Below, piece after piece: positions 15,373 through 24,718 of a DNA stretch of 64,000 bases (positions within the stretch are counted from its first letter, which is position 1; the number at the start of each line of letters is the position of its first letter). The position numbers and the translations under genes were made by a program. The DNA comes from Streptomyces sp. S465 (GTDB taxonomy: Bacteria; Actinomycetota; Actinomycetes; Streptomycetales; Streptomycetaceae), in the NCBI RefSeq assembly GCF_026898115.1, contig NZ_CP114036.1, forward strand, positions 9,356,001 to 9,420,000, written 5' to 3'. Under the pieces are notes generated by a model, which was not told the origin of the DNA, ran no database searches, and worked only from the letters and a program-made list of their open reading frames with translations.

Positions 15373-16589
15373 CGGGGAAGTACCTCGTCCCAGGCCGCGG
15401 GGACCTCCGCTGGTCCGCGGGCGGTGCTGTCGTCCCGGCACTCGATCTCGGACAGCGGCTTGACCAGCCGCAGGGACGGCACGCGGGTGGCGAGTCCGCG
15501 CAGCGCGGCGGTGAGCTGGACGCGGGCGATCTGCTGGGCCACACAGGCGTGCGCGCCGTGGCCGAAGCCGAGGTGCGGGCCCGGCTTGCGGGCCATGTCG
15601 AAGACGTCGCCGTCGGGCAGCAGGGCGGTGTCCCGGTTGGCCGACTGCACCGCCAGCACCACGTAGTCGCCCGCGGTGATCGGCTGCCCGTGCACCGTGG
15701 TGTCCTCGGTCGCCTGGCGCAGCAGGCCCGTGGGAGAGCCGAGGAAGCGGACGACCTCCTCGGCCGCGGTCGGGGCCAGGTCGGGGTCGGCGCACAGCCG
15801 CTCCCACCGTGACCGGTCCGAGAGCAGCATGAGCAGGCCGCCCGACAGACGCGAGGAGATGACGTCGAAGCCGAAGATGAACAGCGCGCCGTTCATCATG
15901 ATCAGCTCATGGTCGCTCAGCGGCCGTTCGGCCTGGGCGTTGAAGGCGATCAGCCGGCTCACCACGTCGTCGCCGGGCTCGGCGCGGCGGGCGGCGACCA
16001 GTTCCTGCATGTAGACGTAGAGCGGGAGGAGGGCGGGCCCCAGCTCCTCGGTGGCCTTGCCGGTCGGGTCGAACAGGGCTTTGGCGGTGTCGTAGAACAG
16101 GTGCCGCGACTCCTGCGGGACCCCGATCAGCTCGGCGATCACCGTGGTGCTGATCAGGCGCGAGTAGTGGACGTGGAGGTCGTGCGGCTGCGCGGCGCCC
16201 TTCAGCCCGTCTATCGCGTCGTCCACCGTCTCCTGGACCAGCGGCTTGAGCTCGGCCAGGCGGCGGGGGTGCGACAGCTGCGGGGCGAAGTTGCGCCGGA
16301 TGCGGATGTGCTCGGGACCGTCCATGCGCGTGAAGAGGTCGTCCACCGGCGACTCGGGGTCGAACCCCGGCATCACGTGCGCGGTGGACCCCGGCCGGGC
16401 CGAGAAACGGCGCCCGTCTCCGAGCACCTCGCGCACCCCGGCGTAGTCCGAGACCAGCCAGGCGTCGAAGCCGGCCGGGGTGGAGACCCGGACGACTTCC
16501 CCCGAGGCGCGCAGCGCGGCGTACTCGGGCGGCGGGTCGAAGGGCAACTGCCGTTCCGGGGCCTGCGGCAACGGGGGGTGAGTGGTCAC
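15369..16589 (-). CDS. Cytochrome P450
   Basis: A 406-residue soluble bacterial P450. The haem loop is FGHGAHAC (342-349) with Cys349 as ligand; the K-helix ExxR appears as EEVVRFL. The I-helix oxygen-activation motif, normally (A/G)GxD/E-T, reads FGFDVISS: the acid is kept but the Thr is Val. The Gly after the haem Cys motif is also replaced (CVAQQ). Such enzymes can still hydroxylate when the substrate supplies the hydroxyl, or catalyse unusual reactions. GTG 16589 follows AAGGAG. It is the first gene of a P450/ferredoxin/SnoaL operon and probably tailors the polyketide. Confidence 0.88.
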   Translation of the reverse strand: MTTHPPLPQAPERQLPFDPPPEYAALRASGEVVRVSTPAGFDAWLVSDYAGVREVLGDGRRFSARPGSTAHVMPGFDPESPVDDLFTRMDGPEHIRIRRNFAPQLSHPRRLAELKPLVQETVDDAIDGLKGAAQPHDLHVHYSRLISTTVIAELIGVPQESRHLFYDTAKALFDPTGKATEELGPALLPLYVYMQELVAARRAEPGDDVVSRLIAFNAQAERPLSDHELIMMNGALFIFGFDVISSRLSGGLLMLLSDRSRWERLCADPDLAPTAAEEVVRFLGSPTGLLRQATEDTTVHGQPITAGDYVVLAVQSANRDTALLPDGDVFDMARKPGPHLGFGHGAHACVAQQIARVQLTAALRGLATRVPSLRLVKPLSEIECRDDSTARGPAEVPAAWDEVLPR

Positions 16590-16731
16590 TGGTGACTCCT
16601 TATGACCTCTGGGGTAGGTACCGACTGCGGTGTCTGGACTGTAACGGCGCCCGTTCCGGGGCGGGCCGGATGCTGCCGAGGGATTCCCCGGGTTCGTAGG
16701 CGTGTCGCGAACCGGGCGCGGGGCCGGGCGG

Positions 16732-19476
16732 TCACCGGCCCGCACCGGCCGGGTACTCGCCGGTCAGGATCGCCGTGGCCACGTCCACCCGGCTGCGGTA
16801 GCCGGTCCTGGCGAAGAGCCGGGTCAGTAGGCCCTCGACGCTCTTCTCGCTGGTCTGGAGCACGGTGGCCAGCTGGCGGTTGGTCGAGCCCTCGGCGATC
16901 AGGGTGGCCAGCAGCCGCTCGTTCTCCGACACCGCCGCGGCGCGGTGGGGCACCGGCACGTCGTGTTCGCGCATCAGCCGGCGCAGGCGGTAGCGGTACA
17001 GCAGCGCGTCGAGACCGCCGTACAGCTCATAGGCCTCGCTCAGCAGCGACGTGGCGCCGCATCCGGTGGTGGCCACGACCGACAGCGTCCTGGCCAGAGT
17101 GTGCGGCTGACCCAGTGTCCGCGCCAGTGCCACGGCCCGGTCGGCCACGGCCGGATCGCGGTGGACGGCGACCCGGGCCAGCAGCGCGTTCAACTCGCCG
17201 TGCGCGGTCCCGAGAAGAGCGGCCGCCCGCTCGACGCCGGCCAGCCCCTGCCGGGCTCCCGCCGGGTCGCCGCGGCTGACGGCCAGCCAGACGCGGATGA
17301 GCCACAGGTCGGCGGTGCCGGTGACGACCGCGTCCTTGGCCGCGTGGGCCAGCCCGTCGGCGACGTGGGCCTCCGCCCGTTCCGGGTCGCCGAGGGTCCA
17401 GGCGATCTCGGCGTCCATGGCGTCCAGCAGGTGGCCCGACGTGGCCGATTCGGCGCGGGCGGCGTCCAGCGCGGCCCGCGCGGCGGCCGGGCGCCCGCGG
17501 CCGAGCAGGATCCCGGCCACCGCGTGCTGGAGAGCACCCGAGGCGGCCTCGGAGGCGGTACCCGTCCGCGCGTGGTACAACGCCTCGTCCCAGCGCCCGC
17601 GCTGCCAGGCGAGCAGGCCCCGGTCCACGCCGGACAGCAGGTCGGCCGACAGCCGCGCGGCGGCCAGTACCCGTTCGGAGCCCTCGGTCTCCTGACACAC
17701 CAGCAGAGTCCCCACCCGCACCCGTGCCCAGAGCTCCGGGCAGCGGGCTGCCCACTCCGCGCCGGGCGCCTCCAGCAGCTGCCGCAACCGGCCGGGGCGG
17801 CCGGTGACCGCCCCGGCGCAGGAGAGCAGCAGCTCGCCGACGGCCGCCGCGGCGGCGTCGCCCGCCCAGGAGCCCCGGGCGCCGGCCAGCCGCCGGTACG
17901 CCTCGTCCCAGCGGCCGAGCAGGCACAGTGCGATCGCCCGACCGACGGCCCGGGACGCCGCGTCGTGCCCCGCCTGCTGCTCGCCCGCGGCGATGCGCCG
18001 TACCGCCGCGACGTCCCGCAGCCCCCACAGGGCCGTCACCCGCACCAGCTGGGCGTCCAGGGCGGCGCCCGGCGGCAGTTGGCCGGCCCGCAGCCGCAGC
18101 AGCTGGTCTGCGCTGTGCGCGGCGGCCGCGTGATCCGCGGCCAGGCAGCCGGCGTTGGCGTGTTCCGCCAGGGCGACGGCGCGCTGCCGGGCGCCGGCCG
18201 CGGACTCGACGGCCGCGGCCAGCCACCGGGCGGCGGGCCCGGGGGTGCGCAGCATCGCGGCCGTCCCCAGGGCGAGCAGTTCGCCGCCGATCCGCCCGGG
18301 TTCGCCGAGCGGCCGGCAACGCATCAGCTGCTCGGCCCGGTAGTCGTCGCTGACGGGCCCCGCCTCGCCCGACCACAGCGCCGTGACGGCGGTCCGGGCC
18401 AGCTCGCGGCGCTCGTACGGGCCGAGAGCACCGGCCAGCGCCTCGGCCCAGTACGGCACCGCGAACCGCCACCCTCGCCCGGCCGTCCGCAGGATGCCCT
18501 CCTCCACCAGCGTCTCCAGCGCCCGTACGGTCTCCCCGGCGTCAAGGCCGAGGGCGACCGCCGCCAGCCGGGGCAGCCGCTCGTGCAGGGGGTGCAGTAC
18601 GGCGGCCGCCTTCGCGACGGTCCACACCGGTTCGGGCAGCAGCCGGAAGCGCGCGAGCAGCGGGTGGCCGGGCGGCAGCGGGGCGGGTCCGGCGTGCCCG
18701 AGCAGATGGGCGCGGCCGTCGGCCACCTTCAGCGCCCCGGCGGCCGCGTAGCCGTCGATGGCCGCGTGGAGCGCCGCCGGGACGCCTCGGCTGTCCCGGC
18801 GCAGCCGGTTGGCGAGCGCGCGGTCGGGACGCGCCCGGAGGAGGTCGGCGGCGAGCCGGTCGGCCACCTGCCGGGGCAGCGGCGGCAGCGTCACCACGCG
18901 GGCCGCCCCCTCGGCCACCAGCCGCCGCAGCGCGGGCGGGAGTTGTGCCGCAACGGGGGAGCGTACGGCGCACACCCAATGCGCCGTCGACCGGTTCAGC
19001 CTGTGCACCAGCTGTTCCAGCACCTGACGCGAGGAGGCGTCCAGCCACTGCGCGTCGTCGACGAGGACGAGGAGGCCGGGGCGGGCCAGCAGCAGCCGGG
19101 CGAGTTCCGCGATGACCTGCTCGATACCGGTGGACCCCGCCGGTGCCTCGCGGTCCGGGCCGCGGCGCGCCGGAGCCTGCCGCCGGACCGCGACCGGCAG
19201 CCGGGTGAGGGCGGCGGCCAGGCGGGCGGCCGCGTGCAGCGGCACCGTGCGGCCGTGCCGGGACAGCGAGAGCGTCAGTGTCGTCTGCCCGCGCCTGGCC
19301 GCCTCGCACGCCACTTCCCCCAGCACCGCGGTGCGTCCCGTCCCGGCCGGCCCCGCCAGCACCGTCAGGACGGCCGGGCCGCGGCCCGCGTCGTCCGCGG
19401 CACCGGCAGCGGCGGCAGCACCGTTCACGATCTCCCGGACCGTGTCCTCGCGGCCGACGACCGCGTGGCCGCTCAT
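16732..19476 (-). CDS. LuxR-family regulator of the LAL type (second of a tandem pair)
   Basis: A 914-residue large ATP-binding LuxR (LAL/MalT-like) regulator. The N-terminal NTPase has LAGPAGTGRTAVL as Walker A, with Arg where the catalytic Lys is expected, and LLVLVDDAQWLDASS as Walker B. A long alpha-helical TPR-like middle follows. The C-terminal LuxR helix-turn-helix has SENERLLATLIAEGSTNRQL and SEKSVEGLLTRLFARTG. The ATG overlaps the stop of the upstream LAL gene (ATGA), so the two are made together. LAL proteins often sit in polyketide clusters as pathway activators (PikD, RapH are known examples). The Lys to Arg change suggests weak ATP hydrolysis. Confidence 0.88.
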   Translation of the reverse strand: MSGHAVVGREDTVREIVNGAAAAAGAADDAGRGPAVLTVLAGPAGTGRTAVLGEVACEAARRGQTTLTLSLSRHGRTVPLHAAARLAAALTRLPVAVRRQAPARRGPDREAPAGSTGIEQVIAELARLLLARPGLLVLVDDAQWLDASSRQVLEQLVHRLNRSTAHWVCAVRSPVAAQLPPALRRLVAEGAARVVTLPPLPRQVADRLAADLLRARPDRALANRLRRDSRGVPAALHAAIDGYAAAGALKVADGRAHLLGHAGPAPLPPGHPLLARFRLLPEPVWTVAKAAAVLHPLHERLPRLAAVALGLDAGETVRALETLVEEGILRTAGRGWRFAVPYWAEALAGALGPYERRELARTAVTALWSGEAGPVSDDYRAEQLMRCRPLGEPGRIGGELLALGTAAMLRTPGPAARWLAAAVESAAGARQRAVALAEHANAGCLAADHAAAAHSADQLLRLRAGQLPPGAALDAQLVRVTALWGLRDVAAVRRIAAGEQQAGHDAASRAVGRAIALCLLGRWDEAYRRLAGARGSWAGDAAAAAVGELLLSCAGAVTGRPGRLRQLLEAPGAEWAARCPELWARVRVGTLLVCQETEGSERVLAAARLSADLLSGVDRGLLAWQRGRWDEALYHARTGTASEAASGALQHAVAGILLGRGRPAAARAALDAARAESATSGHLLDAMDAEIAWTLGDPERAEAHVADGLAHAAKDAVVTGTADLWLIRVWLAVSRGDPAGARQGLAGVERAAALLGTAHGELNALLARVAVHRDPAVADRAVALARTLGQPHTLARTLSVVATTGCGATSLLSEAYELYGGLDALLYRYRLRRLMREHDVPVPHRAAAVSENERLLATLIAEGSTNRQLATVLQTSEKSVEGLLTRLFARTGYRSRVDVATAILTGEYPAGAGR

Positions 19477-22118
19477 GTGGAGACCCGGGCCGGGCCCGCG
19501 GCGGTCAGCCGCCCGGCCAGGCTCGCCGTCGCCAGCTGCACCCGGGAGCGGCAGCCGGTCCGCGCGAACAGCCGGACCAGGTGGTCCTCGATGGTCTTCT
19601 CGCTCATCCGCTCCCGCCGGGCTATCTGCCGGTTGGTCCAGCCCTCGCAGATCAGCTGGATGATCCGCAGCTCGGTGGGGGAGAACGTCTCGCGCCGCGC
19701 GCGCGGACGCGGGACGCTGACGCCCCGGCCCCGCATCAGCGTCCGGATCCGCCGGCGCAGATACGTCGAGTCGAACGGCCCGGCCAACTCGTACGCCTCG
19801 CGCAGCCACCTGCGGGGGGCGTCGCCGAGCTCGCCCGCCACCAGACAGGCCGTCACCAGGGCGGGCTGGTGGGCGCGGCGGCGGGCCAGTTCGGCGCCCG
19901 CCTCGGCGGCGGTGGCGTCCCCGGCGACCACCGCCCGGGTCAGCAGGCGGGCCTCGGCCAGCAGCGGGTCGGGGTCCCCGGCGCAGCGGTGCTCGATGTC
20001 GGCGAGCAGTTCGCGGGCGTGCCGGTGCTCGCCCGCGCTGACCGCCATCCGGGCCAGCCGCGGCAGCAGCCCGGCCACGCCGTGGCGGGTGCCGCCGTCC
20101 CCGAGGCGTTCGTAGACCCGCCAGCCCGCCGCGAAGGCCGCACGGTGCTCCGGGTCCCTGGCCTCGTGCCGCAGCGCGACCACTCCGCACTCCACCCAGC
20201 CCCGCAGCGCCGGGCAGACGCCGTCGGCGGGCACCGAATCCAGCCAGCCAAGGGCCTGGCGGGCGTCGCCGCGGGTCCGGCAGATCTCGGCCGCCAGCAG
20301 CCGCCCGTGCCGGTGTGCCGGGGTGTCCGCCGTCCCGGTCACCTCCAGCCGCCGTGCCGCGGACAGCGCGGCGGTGAGGTCACCGCGCGCGTAGCCGCGC
20401 ACGATCCGCCGGTAGAGGCCGGGCACACTGCCCGGCGGCGGGGTGTAGCGGGGGCCGAGGGTCCGCTCGAAGACCTCCGCCACGTCGGCGGGGTCCGGCG
20501 CAGGTCCGCCGGCCGTGCGCAGCGGCCGGACCACCCGGGTGGCGTCCGCCTCCGGCCGGCGCGGCTCCCGGCCGGCGGACCAGGCGGCGGCGAAAGCCAG
20601 CGGCTCGGGCGGTTCGCCGCCGTCCGTGGCGAGGGCCTGCACGGTCGGGGCGGGGACCGGCTCGCCGGTGTGCACGGCGGCGAGCATGGCCGCGTCGGCC
20701 AGCTCCCCGCGCAGCGCCGACGGCACGCCGTGGTCGGCCAGGATCATGCCGACCGTCTCGCCGAGCAGTTCGTAGTGCCCGGCGCGGACCAGCAGCCGCA
20801 GCAGCGGGCCGGCGAGGCGGGCGCGGAGCCGTGCGTCGGCGGCGTGCCACCAGGCGGCCCGCAGCCACGCCGCCGCCCGTGCCGGGTCCTCGTCCGGGCG
20901 GGCGGCGAGGGTGGTCAGCAGTCTCCCGAGCGCGAGGTCGCGGGGCAGCGCCCGGCCGGCGTCCGCGACTCGGTCGGCCAGCGCCGCCGGGTCCACCGGC
21001 AGCCCGGCGGCGAACCTTCGGCGCAGCGCGTCGGCCAGCGATCTGCGCAGCGCGGCGGCGACGGCGGGGTCCGCCCGCTCCCGCAGCAGCGTGGCGAGCG
21101 CGGGGGACCGGTGCCGCAGGTGGCCGTCGGCGTCCGTCTCCAGCACACCGCGGTCGACCAGCGTGTCGACGAGCCGTCCGCAGTCGGCGGGCCGCATCCC
21201 GCGGGCCGCCGCGAGCAGCGGCAGCTCATCCAGGCCGACGGGGCCGAGCGCGATCAGGCCGGCCACCGCCGCGGCGTCCTCGCCCAGGTCCTCGAGCGGG
21301 CCGGCCGGGCCGTCCGCGGCCAGGGCGATCGGCCGGTCCGGCGCACCGAGGCAGAGCCGCCCGTGCACCGGCGTCAGCCGGCCCCTCGCCTCCAGGTCGG
21401 CCAGCGTGGCGAGTACGGCGCCGGGGTTCCCGGCCAGCGGGCCCAGGGCCTGGCACAGCGCGGGCAGCAGGGCCTCGTCCGGCGGGGCGGGGTACCGCTC
21501 GGCGACCAGCCGGCCCAGGTGGTCCCCGGTCAGCGGCGGCAGGTCGATCACCAGGTCGGCCAGGGTGACCAACTGGGTCATCGCGGCGGCGCCCCGGCCG
21601 GTGGAAGCGGTGTCCCGGACCGCGGCGACCACCAGGCAGCCCGGCCGGCGCGCCGCGTCGAGGGCCGCCGCCGGTTCCGCCACCGCGTCGGCGTCGTCGA
21701 CCAGCAGCGCGACCGGGGCCGGGCCGCTGATCGAGTCGAACACAACGGCCAGTTCGAGGACCAGCGAGAGCGTACGCTCCGGACGGGTCCACGGCCGGCC
21801 GGCGCACAGCCGGACCAGCCCCCCGATCGCGTCCGTCAGACGCGGCTCGTCCAGCTGCTCGACGTGGTCGCGGACGGCCCGTACGACTGCCTGGAAGCCG
21901 AACGGGTCCGCCGGGTCCGCGGTATCGCCGAACCGGGTGGCCAGGACCTGGACGCCCGCGGCCCGCCAGGCGTCCGCCACGGCGTTCAGCAGCGCGGTCC
22001 TGCCCATGCCCCGGGCGCCGCGGAGGACGACCAGCGCGCCGCGCCCGGCCGCGTCGGCCAGCGACCGGTCCAGGGCGGCGCGTTCGTCCTGCCGTCCCCA
22101 CAGGCGGCCTCTGCCCAT
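19473..22118 (-). CDS. LuxR-family regulator of the LAL type (first of a tandem pair)
   Basis: An 881-residue LAL-type protein. After GRGRLWGRQDERAALDRSL comes the P-loop LRGARGMGRTALL, again with Arg in place of the Walker A Lys, and VALLVDDADAVAEP as Walker B. The C-terminal helix-turn-helix is FSPTELRIIQLICEGWTNRQ with MSEKTIEDHLVRLFARTG. ATG 22118 is chosen because GGAG lies 5 bases upstream and the family N-terminus follows at once; an in-frame codon at 22154 has no ribosome site. An inverted repeat 59-76 bases upstream may be its operator. Probable activator of the polyketide genes, coupled to the following LAL gene. Confidence 0.88.
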   Translation of the reverse strand: MGRGRLWGRQDERAALDRSLADAAGRGALVVLRGARGMGRTALLNAVADAWRAAGVQVLATRFGDTADPADPFGFQAVVRAVRDHVEQLDEPRLTDAIGGLVRLCAGRPWTRPERTLSLVLELAVVFDSISGPAPVALLVDDADAVAEPAAALDAARRPGCLVVAAVRDTASTGRGAAAMTQLVTLADLVIDLPPLTGDHLGRLVAERYPAPPDEALLPALCQALGPLAGNPGAVLATLADLEARGRLTPVHGRLCLGAPDRPIALAADGPAGPLEDLGEDAAAVAGLIALGPVGLDELPLLAAARGMRPADCGRLVDTLVDRGVLETDADGHLRHRSPALATLLRERADPAVAAALRRSLADALRRRFAAGLPVDPAALADRVADAGRALPRDLALGRLLTTLAARPDEDPARAAAWLRAAWWHAADARLRARLAGPLLRLLVRAGHYELLGETVGMILADHGVPSALRGELADAAMLAAVHTGEPVPAPTVQALATDGGEPPEPLAFAAAWSAGREPRRPEADATRVVRPLRTAGGPAPDPADVAEVFERTLGPRYTPPPGSVPGLYRRIVRGYARGDLTAALSAARRLEVTGTADTPAHRHGRLLAAEICRTRGDARQALGWLDSVPADGVCPALRGWVECGVVALRHEARDPEHRAAFAAGWRVYERLGDGGTRHGVAGLLPRLARMAVSAGEHRHARELLADIEHRCAGDPDPLLAEARLLTRAVVAGDATAAEAGAELARRRAHQPALVTACLVAGELGDAPRRWLREAYELAGPFDSTYLRRRIRTLMRGRGVSVPRPRARRETFSPTELRIIQLICEGWTNRQIARRERMSEKTIEDHLVRLFARTGCRSRVQLATASLAGRLTAAGPARVST

Positions 22119-22176
22119 GACACTCCATCCTGACGTGGCCTTTTCAGCTGACACAGCACACCCTTACGGAAATGTG

Positions 22177-22194
22177 TTTAGGGATGCACCTAAA
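22177..22194 (-). promoter_or_regulatory. Inverted repeat TTTAGG-N6-CCTAAA upstream of the LAL genes
   Basis: A perfect 6+6 inverted repeat with a 6-base spacer in an A/T-rich patch, 59 bases before the LAL start codon. It is well placed to be a promoter-proximal operator. I did not find a second copy before the polyketide genes. Confidence 0.45.
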
Positions 22195-22583
22195 ACTCGG
22201 TTCCGGACGGTGTGGGCGGCCATGCAGCGGCGTACGGAGCCGGAGCCACCTTTTCGGTGGCCGGCTCCCGGGGGGCGAAGAGCCCCAGCGTGTACGCGTG
22301 GGAGACCAAGGCCGCCCGGGTCGGGGTGCGCATCGTGCGCAGCCGACGCGGGAAGCGGGACACGTCGCCGCCGGGCTCAGGGGAGCGTCCTGGCCCGCCC
22401 GCCGGGGCGAGGGCCGGACGGGAGACCACCTTGGAGACCACCGAAGGGGACACGGGCGTTTCCCCCGGGCCTTTTGGGAGGCACCGCCGCCTCGCGCAGG
22501 TCACCGGCGTGGACGTCCAGCTCTGCGTCGACCAGAGGACAGCGGATGCCCGTCGCGACGCGGTGACGAGGAGGCCGGCATCG
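22195..22583. other. Intergenic region, with a hairpin
   Basis: Nearly 390 bases without a supported gene, downstream of the minus-strand flavin reductase. GGAGCCGG-AG-CCACC around 22238-22252 pairs with GGTGGCCGGCTCC around 22258-22270 (two-base bulge) and could end reductase transcription. A minus-strand open frame across the region has no ribosome site or recognisable domain. Confidence 0.45.
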
Positions 22584-23177
22584 TCACCGGTGGGACATCC
22601 TGGCGAACTCCACCACCTGCCGGGCCATGGTCTCCATCTGCTCCCGCACCCGGGGGTCCGCGCAGTGGCCGTCCTCGGTGAACCCGGTGGCCGAGGTGTT
22701 CACCACCACTCCGAGTGGTGTCGGCCAGCCCCGCAGCGCATGCGTGATCGTACGCAACGCGCCCAGCGTGGCCACGCCGCTCTGCCAGCCCTGGGCCACC
22801 GTCAGACACCCCACGGCACGACCGCTGAGGTACGGGCGCTCGTGGGTGCGCAACTCCTCGATGTGATCCAGGGCGTTCTTCAACAGGCCCGAGGTGCTGC
22901 CGTGGTAGGCGGGGCTGGCGATCACCAGCGCGTCGGCCTCGGCCACCGCATCCAGCAGCCGCCTGGCCGGCCGGGACAGGTCCCGTTCCGCCGGGTCGTA
23001 CAGCGGCATGACCAGCTCGGCGCCGCCGATGACCGTGCCCTTCGCGCCGAGGCGCTCCGCGGCGGCCAGCGTGGCGCGCAGGGCCAGCTCGGCGGTCGAA
23101 CCCGGCCGGGTCGAGCCACCGATGCCCAGTACGTTGACGGGTCGCTGCACCGTGTACGCCGTTGTCCCCTGATCCAC
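22584..23177 (-). CDS. NAD(P)H-dependent FMN reductase
   Basis: A 197-residue flavodoxin-like reductase. NVLGIGGSTRPGSTAELAL is the FMN phosphate loop of the NADPH-dependent FMN reductase family, and SPAYHGSTSGLLKNALDHI is the second flavin-contact segment. The reaction would be FMN + NAD(P)H to FMNH2. It is divergent from the flavin-dependent monooxygenase gene across 256 bases, and the two very likely form a two-component oxygenase. The start is uncertain: GTG 23177 has a poor ribosome site, and a GTG nine codons further in is an alternative. Confidence 0.85.
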   Translation of the reverse strand: MDQGTTAYTVQRPVNVLGIGGSTRPGSTAELALRATLAAAERLGAKGTVIGGAELVMPLYDPAERDLSRPARRLLDAVAEADALVIASPAYHGSTSGLLKNALDHIEELRTHERPYLSGRAVGCLTVAQGWQSGVATLGALRTITHALRGWPTPLGVVVNTSATGFTEDGHCADPRVREQMETMARQVVEFARMSHR

Positions 23178-23202
23178 ACCCCGACTCTATGCAGCGGGTT
23201 CC

Positions 23203-23256
23203 ATCGCCCGTTCTATCGCCGGTAACGCGGTGCTCCGCGGTGGGCAGACGGGCGAT
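23203..23256. promoter_or_regulatory. 9-base inverted repeat in the reductase/monooxygenase promoter region
   Basis: ATCGCCCGT (23203-23211) and ACGGGCGAT (23248-23256) are perfect reverse complements separated by 36 bases, midway between two divergent start codons. A related TATCGCC follows the first arm. This could be a looping or two-dimer operator controlling both genes; no regulator is assigned. Confidence 0.4.
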
Positions 23257-23433
23257 TACAGCGCCGTGGACGGACTCGGGGAAACCGCCGCTAACGTGTG
23301 GCGCCGCGGGCACTTCGCGTAACGGAGGGCGCGGCGGGCACACCGTCGCCGCGCGTCCGCCGGCCCTTTCGCCTCAGCTGCCCGTGGACGTGGGACGAAG
23401 CCACCCGCGAACGGCACCCAAGGAGGAACCACC

Positions 23434-24618
23434 ATGTCCGAGACGACCGCCGAGCGGGTCCCCACCCGTGAGGAGCTGATCGAACGGGCACAGGGTCTGA
23501 TCCCTCTGCTGCGGCGCAACGCCGAGCAGACCGAGAAGGAGTCGAGGGTCCCGGACGAGAGCATGACCGCCATGCGCGAGGCGGGTCTGCTGCGGCTCAG
23601 CACGCCCCGGAAGTGGGGCGGCTGGGAGCTGCCGATGCGTCACCAGGTGGAGGTCCTGTGCGAGCTGGGCCGCGGATGTCCGTCCACCGGCTGGATCGCC
23701 GCCAACCACGCCGCCTCCGTCGACCTCGTGATGCTCATGCCCGAGCCCGGTCTGCAGGAGATATACGGCGCCAACCCGGACGCCGTCATGCTCTCGGCCG
23801 CCAGCCTCGACCCCAAGCTGCGGGGTGACAAGGTGGACGGCGGTGTGAAGGTCAACGGCCGCTTCCCCTACGCCTCGGGCTGCGAGATCTCGGACTGGGC
23901 GTTCCTCGCCTGGGTGCCGGTCTACGAGGACGGCAAGCAGACGGGCGTGGCCAACCTGCTGGCTCCCCCCACCGACCTGCGCATCGAGCGCACCTGGAAC
24001 GTGGCCGGCCTGCTGGGCACCGGCACCCACGCGATGGTGGCCGAGGATGTGTTCGTGCCGGACCGCTTCATGCAGTTCGCGCCGCTGAAGGAGGACGGCG
24101 AGCCCGACTCGCCGGTCCCCGCCACCGTCCTGATCAAGGGCAATCTGCACTCCCTGTCGTCCCTGGTGGGCGCCGCCCGCGGGGCGCTGGACGTGGTCCG
24201 GGACAAGTTGGAGGAGCACAAGCCCCTCGCCTTCTCCACCTACTCCCGGGCCATCGACTCGCTGTCCGTGCAGCAGGAGTTCGCCGAGGCCACCCACCTG
24301 ATCGACACGGGCATGCTGCACATGCTCGCGGTGGCGGACGGGTTCGACGCGGTGCCCGAGGGCGAGGACGCGACCCCGGAGGAGCGGGCCCGGCTGCGCA
24401 TGCACATGGTCAGCTCGCTGGAGCGCTGCCGCGAGGCGATGCAGCGCCTGCTGGACTTGGCGGGCACGAGCGGGTTCGCGCAGACCCACCCGGTGCAGCG
24501 GTACTGGCGGGACCTGGAGATCGGCAGCCGGCACACGGCGCTCAACCGGCCGATGATCTTCGAAGACTACGCCCGGTCGCTGCTCGGCACCGGCGCTCCG
24601 GTGTCGCTGCTGTTCTGA
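23434..24618 (+). CDS. Flavin-dependent monooxygenase, acyl-CoA dehydrogenase fold (group D)
   Basis: A 394-residue protein of the acyl-CoA dehydrogenase superfamily, HsaA/HpaB-like branch. MREAGLLRLSTPRKWGGWEL and CELGRGCPSTGWIAANHA are the N-terminal helical domain; FPYASGCEISDWAFL is the middle beta domain; the C-terminal four-helix domain includes LAGTSGFAQTHPVQRYWRD and the terminal RHTALNRPMIFEDYARSLLG. Members use FMNH2 or FADH2 from a separate reductase to hydroxylate aromatic rings or amines, or to epoxidise. A strong AAGGAGG precedes ATG 23434. The divergent FMN reductase is the obvious partner. It probably oxidises the polyketide product or its amine. Confidence 0.87.
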   Translation: MSETTAERVPTREELIERAQGLIPLLRRNAEQTEKESRVPDESMTAMREAGLLRLSTPRKWGGWELPMRHQVEVLCELGRGCPSTGWIAANHAASVDLVMLMPEPGLQEIYGANPDAVMLSAASLDPKLRGDKVDGGVKVNGRFPYASGCEISDWAFLAWVPVYEDGKQTGVANLLAPPTDLRIERTWNVAGLLGTGTHAMVAEDVFVPDRFMQFAPLKEDGEPDSPVPATVLIKGNLHSLSSLVGAARGALDVVRDKLEEHKPLAFSTYSRAIDSLSVQQEFAEATHLIDTGMLHMLAVADGFDAVPEGEDATPEERARLRMHMVSSLERCREAMQRLLDLAGTSGFAQTHPVQRYWRDLEIGSRHTALNRPMIFEDYARSLLGTGAPVSLLF

Positions 24619-24718
24619 CGGCCCGTCGGCGCGGGCCCTCGGCCGTACCACCGGCCGCGGGCCCGCGCCGCATGTCCGTCCGGCACGGGAACATTCCGCC
24701 CGCCATCGGAAACATGGC

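Noticed and set aside
22190..22504. Minus-strand frame of about 100 codons between the LAL and FMN reductase genes
   Set aside because: Starts and ribosome site are poor, composition is Pro/Arg-rich and no family is recognisable.
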